Part shown: piece after piece, positions 1 to 10,457 of the stretch
Numbering within the stretch: position 1 is the first letter of the stretch
How the letters are laid out: every line of letters begins with the position of its first letter
DNA from: Malania oleifera
Taxonomy: Eukaryota; Streptophyta; Magnoliopsida; Santalales; Ximeniaceae
DNA length: 64,000 nt
Direction of reading: 5' to 3'
Assembly (NCBI RefSeq): GCF_029873635.1
Contig: NC_080422.1
Location: forward strand, 13,299,936 to 13,363,935
The notes under the pieces: generated by a model
What the model was told of the DNA's origin: nothing
Databases searched by the model: none
What the model saw: the letters and a program-made list of their open reading frames with translations, nothing else
Position numbers and translations under genes: made by a program

Positions 1-347
1 GAGAGCCAGAAGCTGGTGAAGCGTGAAGAGTTGGAACGCGGTTTGCAATTAATCTCTATTTATCTCATGATTGTAAACCTCCCATTTTATGATTGATTAT
101 ATTTAATTGTGATTAAATATTGATTTAAATATCAGCCCTATAAATAGAGAATTGAGGAATGTAATATGCACAAGTGAGAAGCTCAGAGAGTAGAGAGGAG
201 GAAGAGAGGGAGAGAGAGAGTGAGAATTGTAATTTTCCGGCAAATAGTGAATTTGTGGTGTGTGCTTCGTGAACGTAGGTTGATATTGACTGAACCACGT
301 TAAATTTTTGGTGTCACATTTTTCTGGTTGCTCACAGGTTCCTAACA
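1..347 (+). repeat. 5' LTR of the copia element (partial)
   Basis: Matches 3123-3481 almost base for base and ends in the same ...CCTAACA. It carries a TATAAATA-like box at 140-147 followed by a GA-rich leader. Compared with the 3' LTR it lacks about 12 bp of the purine-rich GAAAGAGAGGAG unit near 190-205. That indel and several substitutions separate the two LTRs, so the insertion is not recent. Confidence 0.93.
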
Positions 348-349
348 AG

Positions 350-361
350 TGGTATTAGAGC
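350..361 (+). other. Primer-binding site (initiator tRNA-Met)
   Basis: TGGTATTAGAGC begins two bases after the 5' LTR. It differs at one position (T for C) from TGGTATCAGAGC, the usual plant copia site complementary to the initiator methionine tRNA. Confidence 0.88.
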
Positions 362-1061
362 CCAGTTGGAGTAGAAAAGCCAGATCGGAAGTGATCCCGA
401 AATCAGAGCTCTGTCCAGTGGCTCGAAACTAAGCTTTGAGGCCACCACCACATTCAACTCACCGAGACGAAGAGAACCGTGCAAGCCAGAGCTCGAACGG
501 AGTCCAGACGAAGGCTCACGCGCCCTCACGCGCCTCTTTGGAGCAAGACGCTTCGACACGCACCGGTGACCAGCTCCTCACGCGCCGCACGCGTTGCACA
601 CGTCTTCCTCGCCTGGACCGCCTAAACCCGACCCAACCCGGCTCCTCTCTCAGATTGGATCAACCCGCGACCCAATCCGCGGATCTGTATCTGACCCGAA
701 TCGATCCAAACCCAGGTCGCCATGTCACTGCCACACCAATGGGGGTGTCACGCCAGCAGGGGCACCACGCCAGCAAGTGGACCCCACTGCCACGCAAGCA
801 GGCGGACCCTACTGCTACACAAGCAGGTGGGACCACTACCATGTCAGCAGGTGCCATGTCAGCAGTGTGCCACGTCAGCATGCCACGTCAACATAGTTGA
901 CTAGTTTGACCAGGTTTGACCATAACTTTGATTGAGCTTTTTAGAGTCGTTTTGGGTTCGTTTTTTGAGCGACTTGAACCATTTTTTAGGGTTTTTGATC
1001 GTTTTGGATCCAACTGTTCTATCCATTTGAGCTAATTCCATCTCTAAATCAGTGAATCGAG
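362..1061 (+). other. Untranslated leader of the copia element with degenerate repeats
   Basis: About 700 bp between the primer-binding site and gag. It is richer in GC than its surroundings. From about 725 to 895 it holds repeated CCACG(C/T)CAGCA-like units with imperfect spacing. An open frame at 436-900 crosses it but resembles no copia protein, and its Pro/Thr/Arg/His-rich make-up follows from the DNA repeat. Confidence 0.6.
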
Positions 1062-1640
1062 ATGTCGAATGAAAAAAATCGAAATGTTCAACGGAAATAA
1101 TTTCAGTTTCTGGAAGATGCAGATAGAAGATTATTTGTTTGGGAAGGAATTGCACTTATCGTTGAAGGGTAAGCCAGCATCCATGAATGAGGACGAGTGG
1201 GAGTTGCTTGATCAAAAAGCCCTTGGAGCCATCAGAATGACGTTGTCGAAATCTGTGGCATTCAATATCAAGCATATATCATCCACCAAGTCTCTGATGG
1301 ATGCGCTCTCTAATATGTACGAGCAGCCTTCAGCTGCAAAAAAGGTACATCTCATGAAAAGACTATTTACGATGAGCATGTCTACATGTGAAAGTTTCAG
1401 CAGGCATTTGAATAATTTCAATGAGTTGTCGGATTAACTCGCCTCAATCGGGATAACGTTTAATAATAAGATTCGTGCCCTACTGACTCTCAGTTAGTTG
1501 CCCGAAAGTTGGAATAGTGTCGTTACTGCCATCAGTAGCTCTGTAGGAAAATCAAAGCTTGTATACAATTAGGTCGTCAGCATGATTTTAATGGAGGAAA
1601 TCAAAATGCAGTCGAACCATGGCTCCACTTCGAGTTTAGC
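1062..1640 (+). pseudogene. Copia gag remnant
   Basis: The frame around 1078-1437 encodes a typical copia gag start, including FNGNNFSFWKMQIEDYLFG and a downstream SL.DAL..MYE helix motif of the UBN2/retrotran_gag family. The natural start is probably the ATG at 1062. The two frames meet at the A-run near 1070-1076, where a one-base slip seems to have occurred. A TAA stops the frame at 1435-1437, and further stops follow. Gag would normally form the particle core that packages element RNA. This copy is dead. Confidence 0.85.
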
Positions 1641-1770
1641 CTTGAACATTGAGAGTCGAGGTAGAGGAAACAGGCATGGACGATCAAACAACCGCGGCAG
1701 ATCTAGGCCCAAACGGTCTAAATCCAGAAATCCCAGAGGTACTCAGGGCACAGGTTCCTAGAGCACAAAA

Positions 1771-2523
1771 GTTATTGAGTGTTGGAACTGTGGAAAAACT
1801 AGTCATTACAAGAACCAGTACAGGAGTCAGAAGAAAGAATATGAGACGAGGGCAAGGATAGAAGCAAATATTGCTTCCGAAAATGATGAGATGTTGATAT
1901 GTTCTTTGGAGAGCAAGCAGGAGTCCTGGGTCTTAAACTCCGGAGCTTCATTTCATGCCACTTGTAGTAGAGATTGCCTAGAGGAGTACAGACCAGGTAA
2001 TTTTGGTAAGGTGTACCTTGGCAACGATCAACCTTGCAACATAACCGGCAAGGGAGTTGTGAAGATCAATATAAACGGGTTAGTATGGAAGCTGAAGGAT
2101 GTCAGATATATTCCAGACCTGAGAAAGAATTTGATCTCAGTTGGTTAGTTGGCAGATGAGGGATACACGACGAAATTCATTGGCGATGAATGGAAAGTTT
2201 CAAAGGGTGTACTAACAATTGCGCGAGGTAAGAAAAGTGGAACACTTTTTCTAACCTCCAATGCCTCCATGTCTATTTCCGTTGCTGCAAGAAATGACGA
2301 CAACAACATCTGGCACCAACGACTCAGTCACATGAGCGATAAGGCACTCAGGGTGATGCACTTAAAGGGAAAATTGAGTGGTCTACAGTCAGTACAGATT
2401 GACATCTGTGAGGATTGTATAGTCGAGAAACAGAAGATGGTTAGTTTCCAAATAAACACCCGTGCCCCAAAGAAGAAGAGACTAGAACTAGTCCACTCAA
2501 AATGTGGCGGGACACAACGGTAG
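1771..2523 (+). pseudogene. Copia zinc knuckle, protease and GAG-pre-integrase remnant
   Basis: At 1780-1821 a CX2CX4HX4 knuckle (CWNCGKTSHYKNQY) has Tyr where the last Cys should be. The protease follows with LNSGASFH near 1930: the catalytic Asp of the D-S-G motif reads Asn. The sequence continues through a KDVRYIPDLRKNLISVG segment, a TAG at about 2146, and the pre-integrase motif WHQRLSHMS near 2311. It then breaks off at KKRLELVH, exactly where the integrase core should begin. Both the zinc knuckle and the protease have lost a key residue besides the stops. Confidence 0.88.
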
Positions 2524-2541
2524 AATGTTGAGAATCCTTAG

Positions 2542-3033
2542 GTGGAGGAACCAGTGGAGCAGATCATCGCACCAACGTCTCCTACTCCAACTCTGGTGTT
2601 TAGGAGATCTACTCGGTCCCATGTACCAAATAGAAGATATATTGATTACTTACTTCCTACAAATGGAGGAGAGCCCGAATGCTATGATGAAACATGTCAG
2701 GTGGCAGATACGAGCAAGTGGGAGCTTGCGATGAAGGATGAGATGAAGTCCCCCACCTCCAACAGAACGTGGGAACTAACTGAGTTGCCCAAAGGCCTTC
2801 ACAATAAGTGGGTGTACAGAATCAAAGAAGAGCATGACGGCTCCATAAGGTACAAACCTCGGTTGGTAGTCAAAAGCTTCGAACAAAAGGAAGGGATTGA
2901 CTATACCGATATCTTTGCACCAGTTGTGAAGCTGATAGCCATCATATTAGTCCGCAGGAATCGAGCAGACAGGAAGGTGGTGACTACAGAGAAGCTGAAG
3001 TTGTGTTCAACTTCTGTTAGTCTTTATGCTTGA
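2542..3033 (+). pseudogene. Copia reverse transcriptase N-terminal remnant
   Basis: The frame shows the pre-RT linker (FRRSTRSHVPNRRY) and the start of the copia RT domain: W..A...E, TWELTELPKG, KWVYRIKEE and YKPRLVVKSFEQKEGIDYTD followed by FAPVVKL. After APVVKL it jumps to an unrelated tail near 2940. The YVDD active site and RNase H are absent. The joint between KKRLELVH (about 2500) and this piece marks the deletion that removed the integrase. Confidence 0.88.
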
Positions 3034-3091
3034 AGATATATTTAGAGCACATCATTTATTCATGATACTGGTTAAGGAGGCGTCTCCGTCT

Positions 3092-3106
3092 CCAAGTGAG
3101 AGATTA
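3092..3106 (+). other. Polypurine tract next to the 3' LTR
   Basis: CCAAGTGAGAGATTA directly before the TG of the 3' LTR matches the AAGTGGGAGATT-type tract that primes plus-strand synthesis in many plant copia elements. Confidence 0.75.
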
Positions 3107-3107
3107 T

Positions 3108-3481
3108 TGTAGCTGGAGATAGGAGAGCCAGAAGCTGGGGACGCGTGAAGAGTTGGAACACATTTTGCAATTAATCTCCATTTATCTCATGATTGTAAAT
3201 CTCCCATTTGTGATTGATTATATTTAATTGTGATTAAATATTGATTTAAATACCAGCCCTATAAATAGAGAGCTGAGGAATGTAATATGCACAAGTGAGA
3301 AGCTCAGAGAGCAGAAAGGAGAAAGAGAGGAGGAAGAGAGGGAGAGAGAGAGTGTGAGAATTGTAATTTTTTAGAGAATAGTGAATTTGTGGTGTGTGTT
3401 CCGTGGACGTAGGTTAATATTGACTGAATCACGTTAAATTTCTGGTGTCACATCTTTCTGGTTGCTCACAGGTTCCTAACA
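3108..3481 (+). repeat. 3' LTR of the copia element
   Basis: 374 bp, TG...CA ends (TGTAGC...CCTAACA). It contains a TATAAATAGAGAGC box at about 3260 and a GA-rich leader. It is the complete version of the LTR cut off at base 1. Confidence 0.93.
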
Positions 3482-3870
3482 AAAATGATTTAATGGATCA
3501 AGAAAAATCAAGAGATACGGAAAATAAAGAAGCAAATGATTAATCTCTCAAATAAATATGAAGAGACTCCTATCATTATCAATGGTTAGGTGTAATTTTA
3601 CTTTTAAATGAATAAGGGTATAGTGACAATATAAAAATTGCCACACAGAGGACTGTAAATTTGACTTTAGACTTTTTGTAGTAAAACATATTTATTAAAT
3701 GCGTAGAATGACACATAAATTATTTGTAAAATTTTTTTTCCAAAAACTATAATTGTGAAAAATACTTGTATGTCACTATTTTTTATATTTATATTTTTTT
3801 TATTTATGACCTCATAAAATACAAACTATTACTTGACACTGTCATAAAATATGTTTTTAACAATTTATTT
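3482..3870. other. AT-rich spacer
   Basis: No coding or repeat family recognised. Strongly A/T-biased with short homopolymers. Confidence 0.6.
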
Positions 3871-4162
3871 AAGTGTAGTTCTTATAGAAGATAAGATAAG
3901 AGAAGGATGACTCAAATGGTATGAACACTTACAACGTAAGCCACATAGTACGACAATGAGGAAGTGTAAGTTAGTTATTGTGAGGGGTAGTATAAGGGGT
4001 AGGGATAGACTTAAAATAACTTAGAAAAAGATAATGAGTAAGGATTTAATAGTTTTGAATTTATAAAAAAAAATGGTTCATGATCACATAAATTGACAAA
4101 AAATGATTCATATAACTGACCCTACCTAGTGGGGACTTAAAGTTTGGTTTTTTTGTTGTTGT
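3871..4162 (+). mobile_element. RTE-type LINE, 3' fragment
   Basis: Matches the 3' end of the larger RTE at 15130-15240 plus 20603-20782. Shared landmarks are the GAAGATAAGATAAG segment, the CAACGTA.GCCACATAGT segment, TGAGTAAGGATTTAAT, and the end CC(C/T)ACCTAGTGGGACTTAA followed by a TTG-repeat tail. It is 5'-truncated, as is usual for LINEs. It also carries an undisturbed version (GTTATTGT) of the site where the hAT element landed in the larger copy. Confidence 0.88.
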
Positions 4163-4213
4163 ATGAGTCATTACTTACTTTGAATGCTTTGACATTTTTA
4201 ACGGCGACTACAT

Positions 4214-4612
4214 ATGTTAACGGCGTCTACAGCATCTCTCAGGCTTGCCGTTTTTGCTTCCGTTCCCGTCAGCTGGTTTATCATTTTCCCGGCGACTGAT
4301 CGGCGCGGCGATTCTGCCGTGGCCGATGGCTCCAGTGGTTCCTCAGTGTCAAAGGAGGTGTCCCCGGACACGTCCAATATACGGGGTGCGAAGCGGTGGA
4401 GCATCAATGGATGCTGGTATGGAATTCCTTCTATTGTCATCTTCTCATTCTCGGGTATCTACCTCTTGTCAGATCATAAGAGTTGGAATTTTGTGTTCAT
4501 AGTATTGCAAATTGTCGTGTACTTCCGCATTTTTTGGACAGAAAAAGCAGTAATTTCTCGTATTGTAAGTATTGCACATGGTTTCGAAAGCATGATTCTA
4601 GGTCTTGACTGA
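4214..4612 (+). CDS. Possible host exon, function unknown
   Basis: A GC-rich island (about 4200-4415) in AT-rich DNA is open from ATG 4214. The predicted start is hydrophobic (LRLAVFASVPVSWFIIFPA), like a signal or transit leader, followed by a Ser/Asp-rich stretch. GC-ending codons are common in the first 70 codons and fade after about 4450, where the sequence looks intronic. GT donors at 4412 and 4454, or GTAAGT at 4564, could end an exon. No family is recognised and the opposite strand is also open here. It may be the first exon of a disrupted host gene, or chance. Confidence 0.22.
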   Translation: MLTASTASLRLAVFASVPVSWFIIFPATDRRGDSAVADGSSGSSVSKEVSPDTSNIRGAKRWSINGCWYGIPSIVIFSFSGIYLLSDHKSWNFVFIVLQIVVYFRIFWTEKAVISRIVSIAHGFESMILGLD

Positions 4613-4945
4613 TAAAGGCAATGAATTATGACTAGCCTACTCCTTGTTTTACTTGAATGCCTTTTGATTTGACTTGTATGTGCCGCGGATAAAAAGAAAC
4701 CGCGAATGATATGTTTGTGCTCAAGTGATTGGCTAAAGATGGCAAATTTGTGTCATATTGGGGGTCTTGTCATGAATTGTACGGTAACTTCTTTGTCAAT
4801 TTACATGAGATGACCATACAAATTGTCCTTTATCCTGGGGAATTCGGAATAACTTATTTGGGATATTTGGAGACAATGGAGTGTGTTCCATATCATTGCA
4901 ATGCTTCTGTATTACTACGTTTGGAGGCTTTGATAAGAGAAAGGA
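4613..4945. other. Unassigned sequence left of the L1 mosaic
   Basis: No recognised domain. An 87-codon frame at 4729-4992 runs into the L1 poly(A) end and is not convincing. Confidence 0.5.
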
Positions 4946-4999
4946 GTGTAACTTTTATTTTTTCTTTTAAATCAGTCAAAGGATTTTATTAAAAGGACA

Positions 5000-5540
5000 T
5001 CAAGGGGATGCCAACCCAGATTTCATAGAGTCATCCCTCCTGCAGGATGTCACAAAAATCTAAAATTACATAATGATCATTCACTACAATCCTACTACGC
5101 AAGCTGGAAACTGCAGTAATTTACTGCTCTTTACTGGTTTGAAGTGGTGTAATAGAGTTTTTGAGCACTCTCTTGTTCCTTTCTTTCCAAGCACACTAGA
5201 AAATTGCAATTGGGATGAGGGACAAAGCCTTTCTCTTCTTCTTGGTTGCTTGAATCCCTTTCCATTCCCAGAGCTCGCCTTCCATTGAGATGACAGTAGC
5301 CCACCTTTGTCTGATCATGGTTAGAGCCATATTCCAAAGGTCCCTTGTCTAGGTGCAATAAGGGGGATATGTTCAACTGATTGTGAATCAACCGTGCAAA
5401 GGGAGCACTTGTTGATGATTGTCAGCCCCCTTTCTGCATATTGTCCATGGTTAAGATCTTTACATGTGTTGCCTCCCAAGCAAAAAAAAAAAACCTTTTT
5501 AGGGGCAGTCGTATTCCAAATGTGAGTCAAAGGAAGATTG
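5000..5540 (-). pseudogene. L1 ORF2 C-terminal zf-RVT remnant
   Basis: On the minus strand the frames read IWNTTAPKKVFFFCLGG, then a spaced Cys/His segment (CSLCTVDSQSVEHIPL), then a degenerate W-K-E-R-N stretch, the order seen in the zf-RVT region at the end of plant L1 ORF2. Stops and frameshifts break it. The 3' tail runs left to the T-rich (A-rich on the minus strand) tract at about 4950. Confidence 0.8.
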
Positions 5541-6312
5541 TTTTCTTCTAGCATCGGAATTGAAGGGGCTGAAAGAAAAGCTAAAGGCGTGGAAAAAAAG
5601 ATCCTTTGGAGATATCCAAGCAAAAAAGTATGCTATTCTTAATGGAATCAAGGATCTTGATGAATAGGAGCTGGATCAAGGGCTTAATGCCAACGAAAGG
5701 GCCAAAAGAGTGTCACCCGAGAAAGAATTGACCTTTGCCTTGAAGTGACTTCTTGGAGACAATATAGAGCCTAATGGCTTAAGGAGGGCGATCAGAACGC
5801 TAGGTTCTTCCATTAGACAACGAATGCCCATTGCAGATTGAGTACCATCTCCAACATTGATATTAGGGAGTACACCCTAATAGAGGAAGAGGAAATCAAA
5901 AAGAGCATTTATGGGTTCTATGAATTCCTTTATCTGAATTCGAAGAATGGCGACATATGGTGGATGGTATCTACTTTAGATCTCTCACTCTTTCCCCATA
6001 GAGTGGCTGGAGAGACCCTTTGTAAAAACAGAAACCCTTCAAGCCATTAGAGATTACAATGGGGATAAAGTACTTGACCCAGATGGTTTCTCTTTGTCTT
6101 CCTTTTAGTCAAAATGGGGAGTTCTTAAGTTTGAGTAATTCTTTATATTAGGAAGATTTTTGAGCAGTATTACTGCCACTTTTTAAACCTTGATTCCAAA
6201 GAGAAATGGGAGCTATCAATGTCCAGAATTTTCGTCCAATCAGCTTGGTGGGAAGCATTTATAAGATCCTTGCCAAAGTTCTTGTTACGAGGATCAAAAG
6301 AGTCATTCCAGC
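5541..6312 (+). pseudogene. L1 ORF2 linker and RT motif 1-2 remnant
   Basis: Reads LKGLKEKLKAWKKRSFGDI near 5565 (linker after the endonuclease) and later NFRPISLVGSIYKILAKVL near 6220, the conserved RT entry motif. The piece ends at RIKRVIPA, just before the GRQI motif expected next. Several stops and frame changes. Confidence 0.83.
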
Positions 6313-7570
6313 CTTTTCCTAATGAATTTCCACACCCCTACACCATGTGGTCCTTTGCCAACTTGAGTAATCGATTCATTATGCTTTAACCCGTGTTTGG
6401 AAGCAATGATACCCTGCCAAAGATGATCTTTCTCTTTAATAAATTTCCATACATTTCCCAAGAGTGTTATATTGAAAGTGTGAAGGGACTTCAGTTCCAA
6501 GCCTCTTGAGCAAATGGATTGTTTGACCATTCCTCATTTGACAAGTTGCAATTTGAACTCTGCTTCCAGACGTCCCTATAAGAACCTCCTTTGAATTCCT
6601 TTAAGCCTCTTGCAACTGAAGCTGGAAGAAATGAAATAGAAGGGAAGGTTTGTCAAGGTCCTTCTAATAAACATGAGTTTGCCACCTTTAGACAAGAAAT
6701 TCCTTTTCCATCCTACCAAATCTTTTTTTGAACCTTCCAATAATGGGGTCCCTCACTCCTTGATCTTTGAATTTGACTTTGAGAGGAAGGCCAAGATAAT
6801 TGATGGGGAAAAAAAATCCCATCTTGTATCCTAGAAGGTCAGCAAGGAAAGGCCCTCTTGTACCATCACCAATTGGAATAATTTCATTTTTTCCAAGATT
6901 TACTTTCAAGCCCGAGATGATTGTTGATCGAGAATATGGAAGGGGTCTCCTTCACACAAAATAATGGTATTATTCGCAAACAAATGATGTGACACTTCCA
7001 TGGATCTTCCATTCTTGCCTGCTCTGAGACCATTAGTGAATCCTCTTTTGGTATCTTTCATCAGCAGAAGCTCAACACCTCCATCACCACAATGAACAAG
7101 ACGGGAGACAAAAGATCTCCTTTTTCTTAAACTTTTTAAGGGGAGAAAGAAATTAGAAGGACAACCATTTATGAGCACTATGATGCTTGAAGTTTGATGC
7201 ATTGAGCAATCAAGCTGTGTCATAATGCCCATTTTCCTTCGAAGGTAATGGAGAAAATTCCAATTGATGCGGTCAAGGTTTTCTCCATATCAAGCTCACA
7301 CACCACATCACTTTTTTCTCCCTTTTGATAAGAATCAACAACTTCATTAGCAATAAGGGCAGCATTCATGATCTGTCTTCCAACATGTTTTTGAAAGGAG
7401 AGGAAATTTTTATGGTGGTGTACCATGCTAGCGATTATTTGGTGCATTTGGATGTAAAAAAATGCCAAAATCTTTATAGAGGTTGCCAATTCATAATATG
7501 CTTTGGAGAAAAATGGTCTTTTTGCAGTCTCTTTGGTGTTAGGCAAATGGATTCTTCCGGCATGTTTCTT
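6303..7570 (-). pseudogene. L1 ORF2 reverse-transcriptase core remnant, inverted
   Basis: Minus-strand frames give GRQIMNAALIANEVVDS (about 7360), VLINGCPS (about 7170), a decayed F-A-D-D (SHHLFANNTII; about 6980), KVNLGKNEI (about 6900), YLGLPLKVKFKD (about 6800) and WKFIKEKDHLWQGIIASKHG (about 6430), in correct RT order. The active site reads FANN, so both Asp residues are lost. Confidence 0.85.
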
Positions 7571-7768
7571 TAGAAAACATGTAGCATGATGGCTGGCTTT
7601 ACTCTCTTGATTTGCTTTATATTTACTTTCTATTTTTAATTGCTTTTTTGTTTTAATGAGAGGTTATCTTGTTCTCTTGGTTTTTTCTTTTTCCCTTTTT
7701 CTATTTTCTTGATTGTAATCCTTCTTTCTTCCTTTAATACAGTTCTTGTTTTAATGAAAAAAAAAAAG
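7571..7768 (+). mobile_element. Short L1 3' end with poly(A)
   Basis: T-rich 3' UTR with GAGAGGTTATCTTGTTCTCTTGG and an 11-A tail at 7758-7768. It resembles the 3' UTRs ending at 10182, 22227 and 33045, and so belongs to that L1 family rather than to the mosaic on its left. Confidence 0.7.
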
Positions 7769-8499
7769 TAAAGAAAGAAGCGATGGGAATATTATCTTCC
7801 TCTCTTAATATGTCTTCATTTATTATTTGGTAAAAAAAGCCTAGGGAACCTATTTGATACCACTTTGTAGAATTAAAGAACCTTCAAGAATTGACAATTT
7901 GGCAAATAGAGGTCAGTTCGAGGTTCTTGGCAATTTGACAATTTGAGCCCTTGAGCATGGAAACATCCTCTCCAGATCATTCACCCTTCCTCCTAACCCT
8001 CCTCATCAGGCATATCATCTTGTCGTTTATTTCGAAATTGAACCCTACTTGACAAATGACAACCGTTCTTCTGTTTTTTGCTAAGTCTTGCTTGACAATC
8101 ATTCTACATTGGTTTCTCCTTTGTGATCATTGGGAGTCCCTCTTTTCTAGAAATCAAACACAATAGGCCTACCCTACAACTACATACCTTCGCCATACTC
8201 AAAACCCTACCTTTGACCACTAGAGAGGTTGTGCACATACTAGAACATTGCTAAGCCTCCATTCCAACCCTCATCAAACCTTCCTCTCCTAATTATTTGG
8301 CCACCCACATTCCTTGCCGTTTTGCTTATGCTCGAAATAGGGATGAGAGAGTTTGCAACCTTTAAAACTGTGAGGAAAGTGATTTCAATTATTCGCTTGG
8401 ATGCTGACCTATCACATCACAAAATATGCAGGAAGGCATGTTTCGTAGATTGTTTTTGAGAGGGAGGAACTCATTTGGGTCCTAAAGATGGCTGGGGTG
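7769..8499. other. Unassigned sequence, possibly L1 5' region
   Basis: No recognised domain. The last 150 bp may already be the 5' region of the next L1, whose left edge could not be placed. Confidence 0.4.
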
Positions 8500-10182
8500 C
8501 TATGTGAGGTGGAGCTAGTTTCAAAAAGGCAGTGAGTAGTGTGAGTTTGAAAATTCTTGAAATTAGCAGAGGCAGGTTTGCATGCTTGAAGAAGGACTAC
8601 AACAAGTATTTCTTTGGACTACATATTCTTGAGGGAGATTATTAAAACGGGTGAAGGGCCTTTCTCGTTGCTCTATTGAAACTCTCATCGACCACAGACA
8701 AGTCCTCTTAAACCAACAATGGTAGTTGGAGATGCTGCGATTGTGGCTCATCAAATGTGAGGCCAGAGGAGAAGAGCGAGAGGAGAAGTGTGTTCCAGAG
8801 ACTTTTGGCGAATATCTCCTTTGCCAACGTAACCAGAGGAGCTCTGAGGACGAGGGCAGAATCAGGAATGGAAACTATAAGCAATCACATGGATTGGGAG
8901 GATTCTTTTCTACTAGGAATCTTAATTCCATGTGACAAGATGACTAGAAAACAAGGAAATATTTTAAAATTTATAGGTCACTTGAGGGGAAGAAAGGATT
9001 GGGTAAAGTTAGGCCGACCACTCAAAGGCCCAATACACATGGGCTAAAGAAATCAAAGTCAATGTGGATCATCAAAAACAAAACCGTTGGACCAATAAGA
9101 GTTATCGAAAAGAGTCCACTCCAAGAAATGCAACAATATAGGACTGTAGTTGTGGTGGGAGGGGGCATAATAGAATGTGCGAGCTCGGATATTTTGGTTG
9201 AGCAGAGTTCAGAAGATTTTATGGCTAGTGAAGGCCTAGAGATTATATGCAATGGAGCAGAGATCCACTCAAACAGCAAGGAGCATATCGAAACTAGCAA
9301 TTGGTTCTCTCCTTTTTTCTCAGTTCCGGGCGGTGATATTGATGGGCCAAAGGGGGAAGAAGAAGATGATTTGTTCTATGACTCGAAAGAAGATATGGGC
9401 AGCATAGCTGAATTTGAAAAGGAATTGTTGGTCTTTCAGCTGAGAGCCGATCTCGAAGCCACAAAAGAGCAGGGTTTAAAATAAATGTTTAAAGATAATA
9501 GTGGAAAGTTTGAGGGGTCCTTTTAAGGTGTAAGTTTCGCAAAGATTCCACATAAATCAGACAGAGATTGTATTCAGCCGGATCTTGAGAATGCTCAAGT
9601 AGTTATAAATTTTATTAATAATAATTTTAACCATTTGTTAGCTTTATACAATAAGGGGCCTTTGTCTTCTTACCCTAGCCTTTGGCACAATACTTCTCCT
9701 ATGGTTAATCCAATTATTCCATCTTGTGGTGTCGGGGGGGGGGGGGGTTTGATTTTGGGAAGGGTGATCTTCTCACGGAGGACATTGGTCCATCTAGAAT
9801 TAGTAGAGGTATCCTTTCTCATCCTTCTCAACACATTCTTTCTTCAGTAGCTTTATGCCAAAGGAATAATGCACGTATTTTTTTTGGAAAGAAGTCGTTG
9901 TATTTGCTAGTTTGGGAAGAAGATACATTATTTGACTTCTCTTTGGTGTGTGGGGCAAGGGAATTTTAAGGGGGTGATCTTTTTTGGTATTCAATGCAAT
10001 TGACATTATGTGTTGAATAGTTAGTTTTTGCCGGTTGTATTTGCTTTTTTTAGTTGCTCCCTTTTTTTTTTCTATGTTTTTTTTTATCTAGATTTTTCTA
10101 GATTTCGCTAAGGAGATGTCTTATTCTCTTGGCTGTACATTCTCAATCTATTACTGAAAGTCTTTTTTTGCTATTAAAAAAA
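8500..10182 (+). mobile_element. L1 LINE with ORF2 deleted (ORF1 plus 3' end)
   Basis: 8540-8900 matches the ORF1 region of the L1 at 26945-27300 (shared GGCAGGTTT, GGGCCTTTCT, CATCA(A)A.(G)T.AGGCCAGAGGA and TGTGTTCCAGAG segments). A 161-codon acidic frame follows at 8999-9484. From about 9866 the sequence matches the last 100 codons of ORF2 (NNARIFFGKKS..LLVWEE), then the L1 3' UTR and a short poly(A) at 10169-10182. The endonuclease, RT and zf-RVT are missing, so this is a non-autonomous deletion derivative. A 14-G run lies at 9734-9747. Confidence 0.78.
8999..9484 (+). pseudogene. L1 ORF1 C-terminal remnant
   Basis: 161-codon open frame, acidic towards the end (GEEEDDLFYDSKED). It lies where the ORF1 C-terminal part belongs in this L1 family; the comparable stretch near 27640-27880 of the L1 at 26935 also encodes a Glu/Asp-rich tail ending in L.A.F. 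No known fold recognised. The upstream ORF1 part is broken. Confidence 0.5.
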
Positions 10183-10457
10183 ATTATGCCGAAGGGAAGA
10201 TTCTATTAAAAGGGGGGGGGGGGGGTTGTGGTTTTAGCTTTAAGGGTGGTGAGAGAGACAACCAAGACCCACAAAACTCCTTGGGAACCTAGGTCTATTA
10301 TTATTAGACCATGTTGGGAATCTGGTGGGGGTGGGTTTAAGTACTAGACATATGAGAGATGGAAAAAGAGAGTTCAAAAAGAGCTAAAAAACCTTGTTTC
10401 GTTGATAAATTACAGGGGAGCTAAAGGGTTAAGGAAGGGGGGAAAGCGTCTCAAGTT

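Larger units (their letters stand above)
1..3481 (+). mobile_element. Deleted Ty1/copia LTR retrotransposon
   Basis: Two near-identical LTRs (1-347, cut by the window edge, and 3108-3481) flank a tRNA primer-binding site and fragments of gag, protease and reverse transcriptase in copia order. The integrase core, most of the RT and the RNase H are missing. Frame remains at 1062-1437, 1771-2520 and 2542-3033 are broken by stops and frameshifts, so the copy cannot encode its own enzymes. The first base of the window falls about 15 bases inside the 5' LTR, judged by alignment to the 3' LTR. The 5-bp target duplication cannot be checked because the left flank is outside the window. Confidence 0.93.
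4946..7570. mobile_element. L1 LINE mosaic with alternating orientation
   Basis: Three adjoining blocks of the same kind of L1 ORF2: the zinc-ribbon/3' end on the minus strand (4946-5540), the linker plus RT motifs 1-2 on the plus strand (5541-6312), and the RT core on the minus strand (6303-7570). An A-rich tail on the minus strand lies at 4948-4967. Each block ends where another begins in a normal ORF2, so they probably derive from one element broken by inversions. Confidence 0.8.

Noticed and set aside
436..900. 154-codon open frame between the primer site and gag
   Set aside because: Composition follows the CCACGCCAGCA repeats, overlapping frames are also open on both strands, and copia leaders do not normally code here.
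4198..4440. Minus-strand frame of 80 codons over the GC-rich island
   Set aside because: It mirrors the plus frame in a GC-rich stretch and ends in the AT-rich flank without splice signals.
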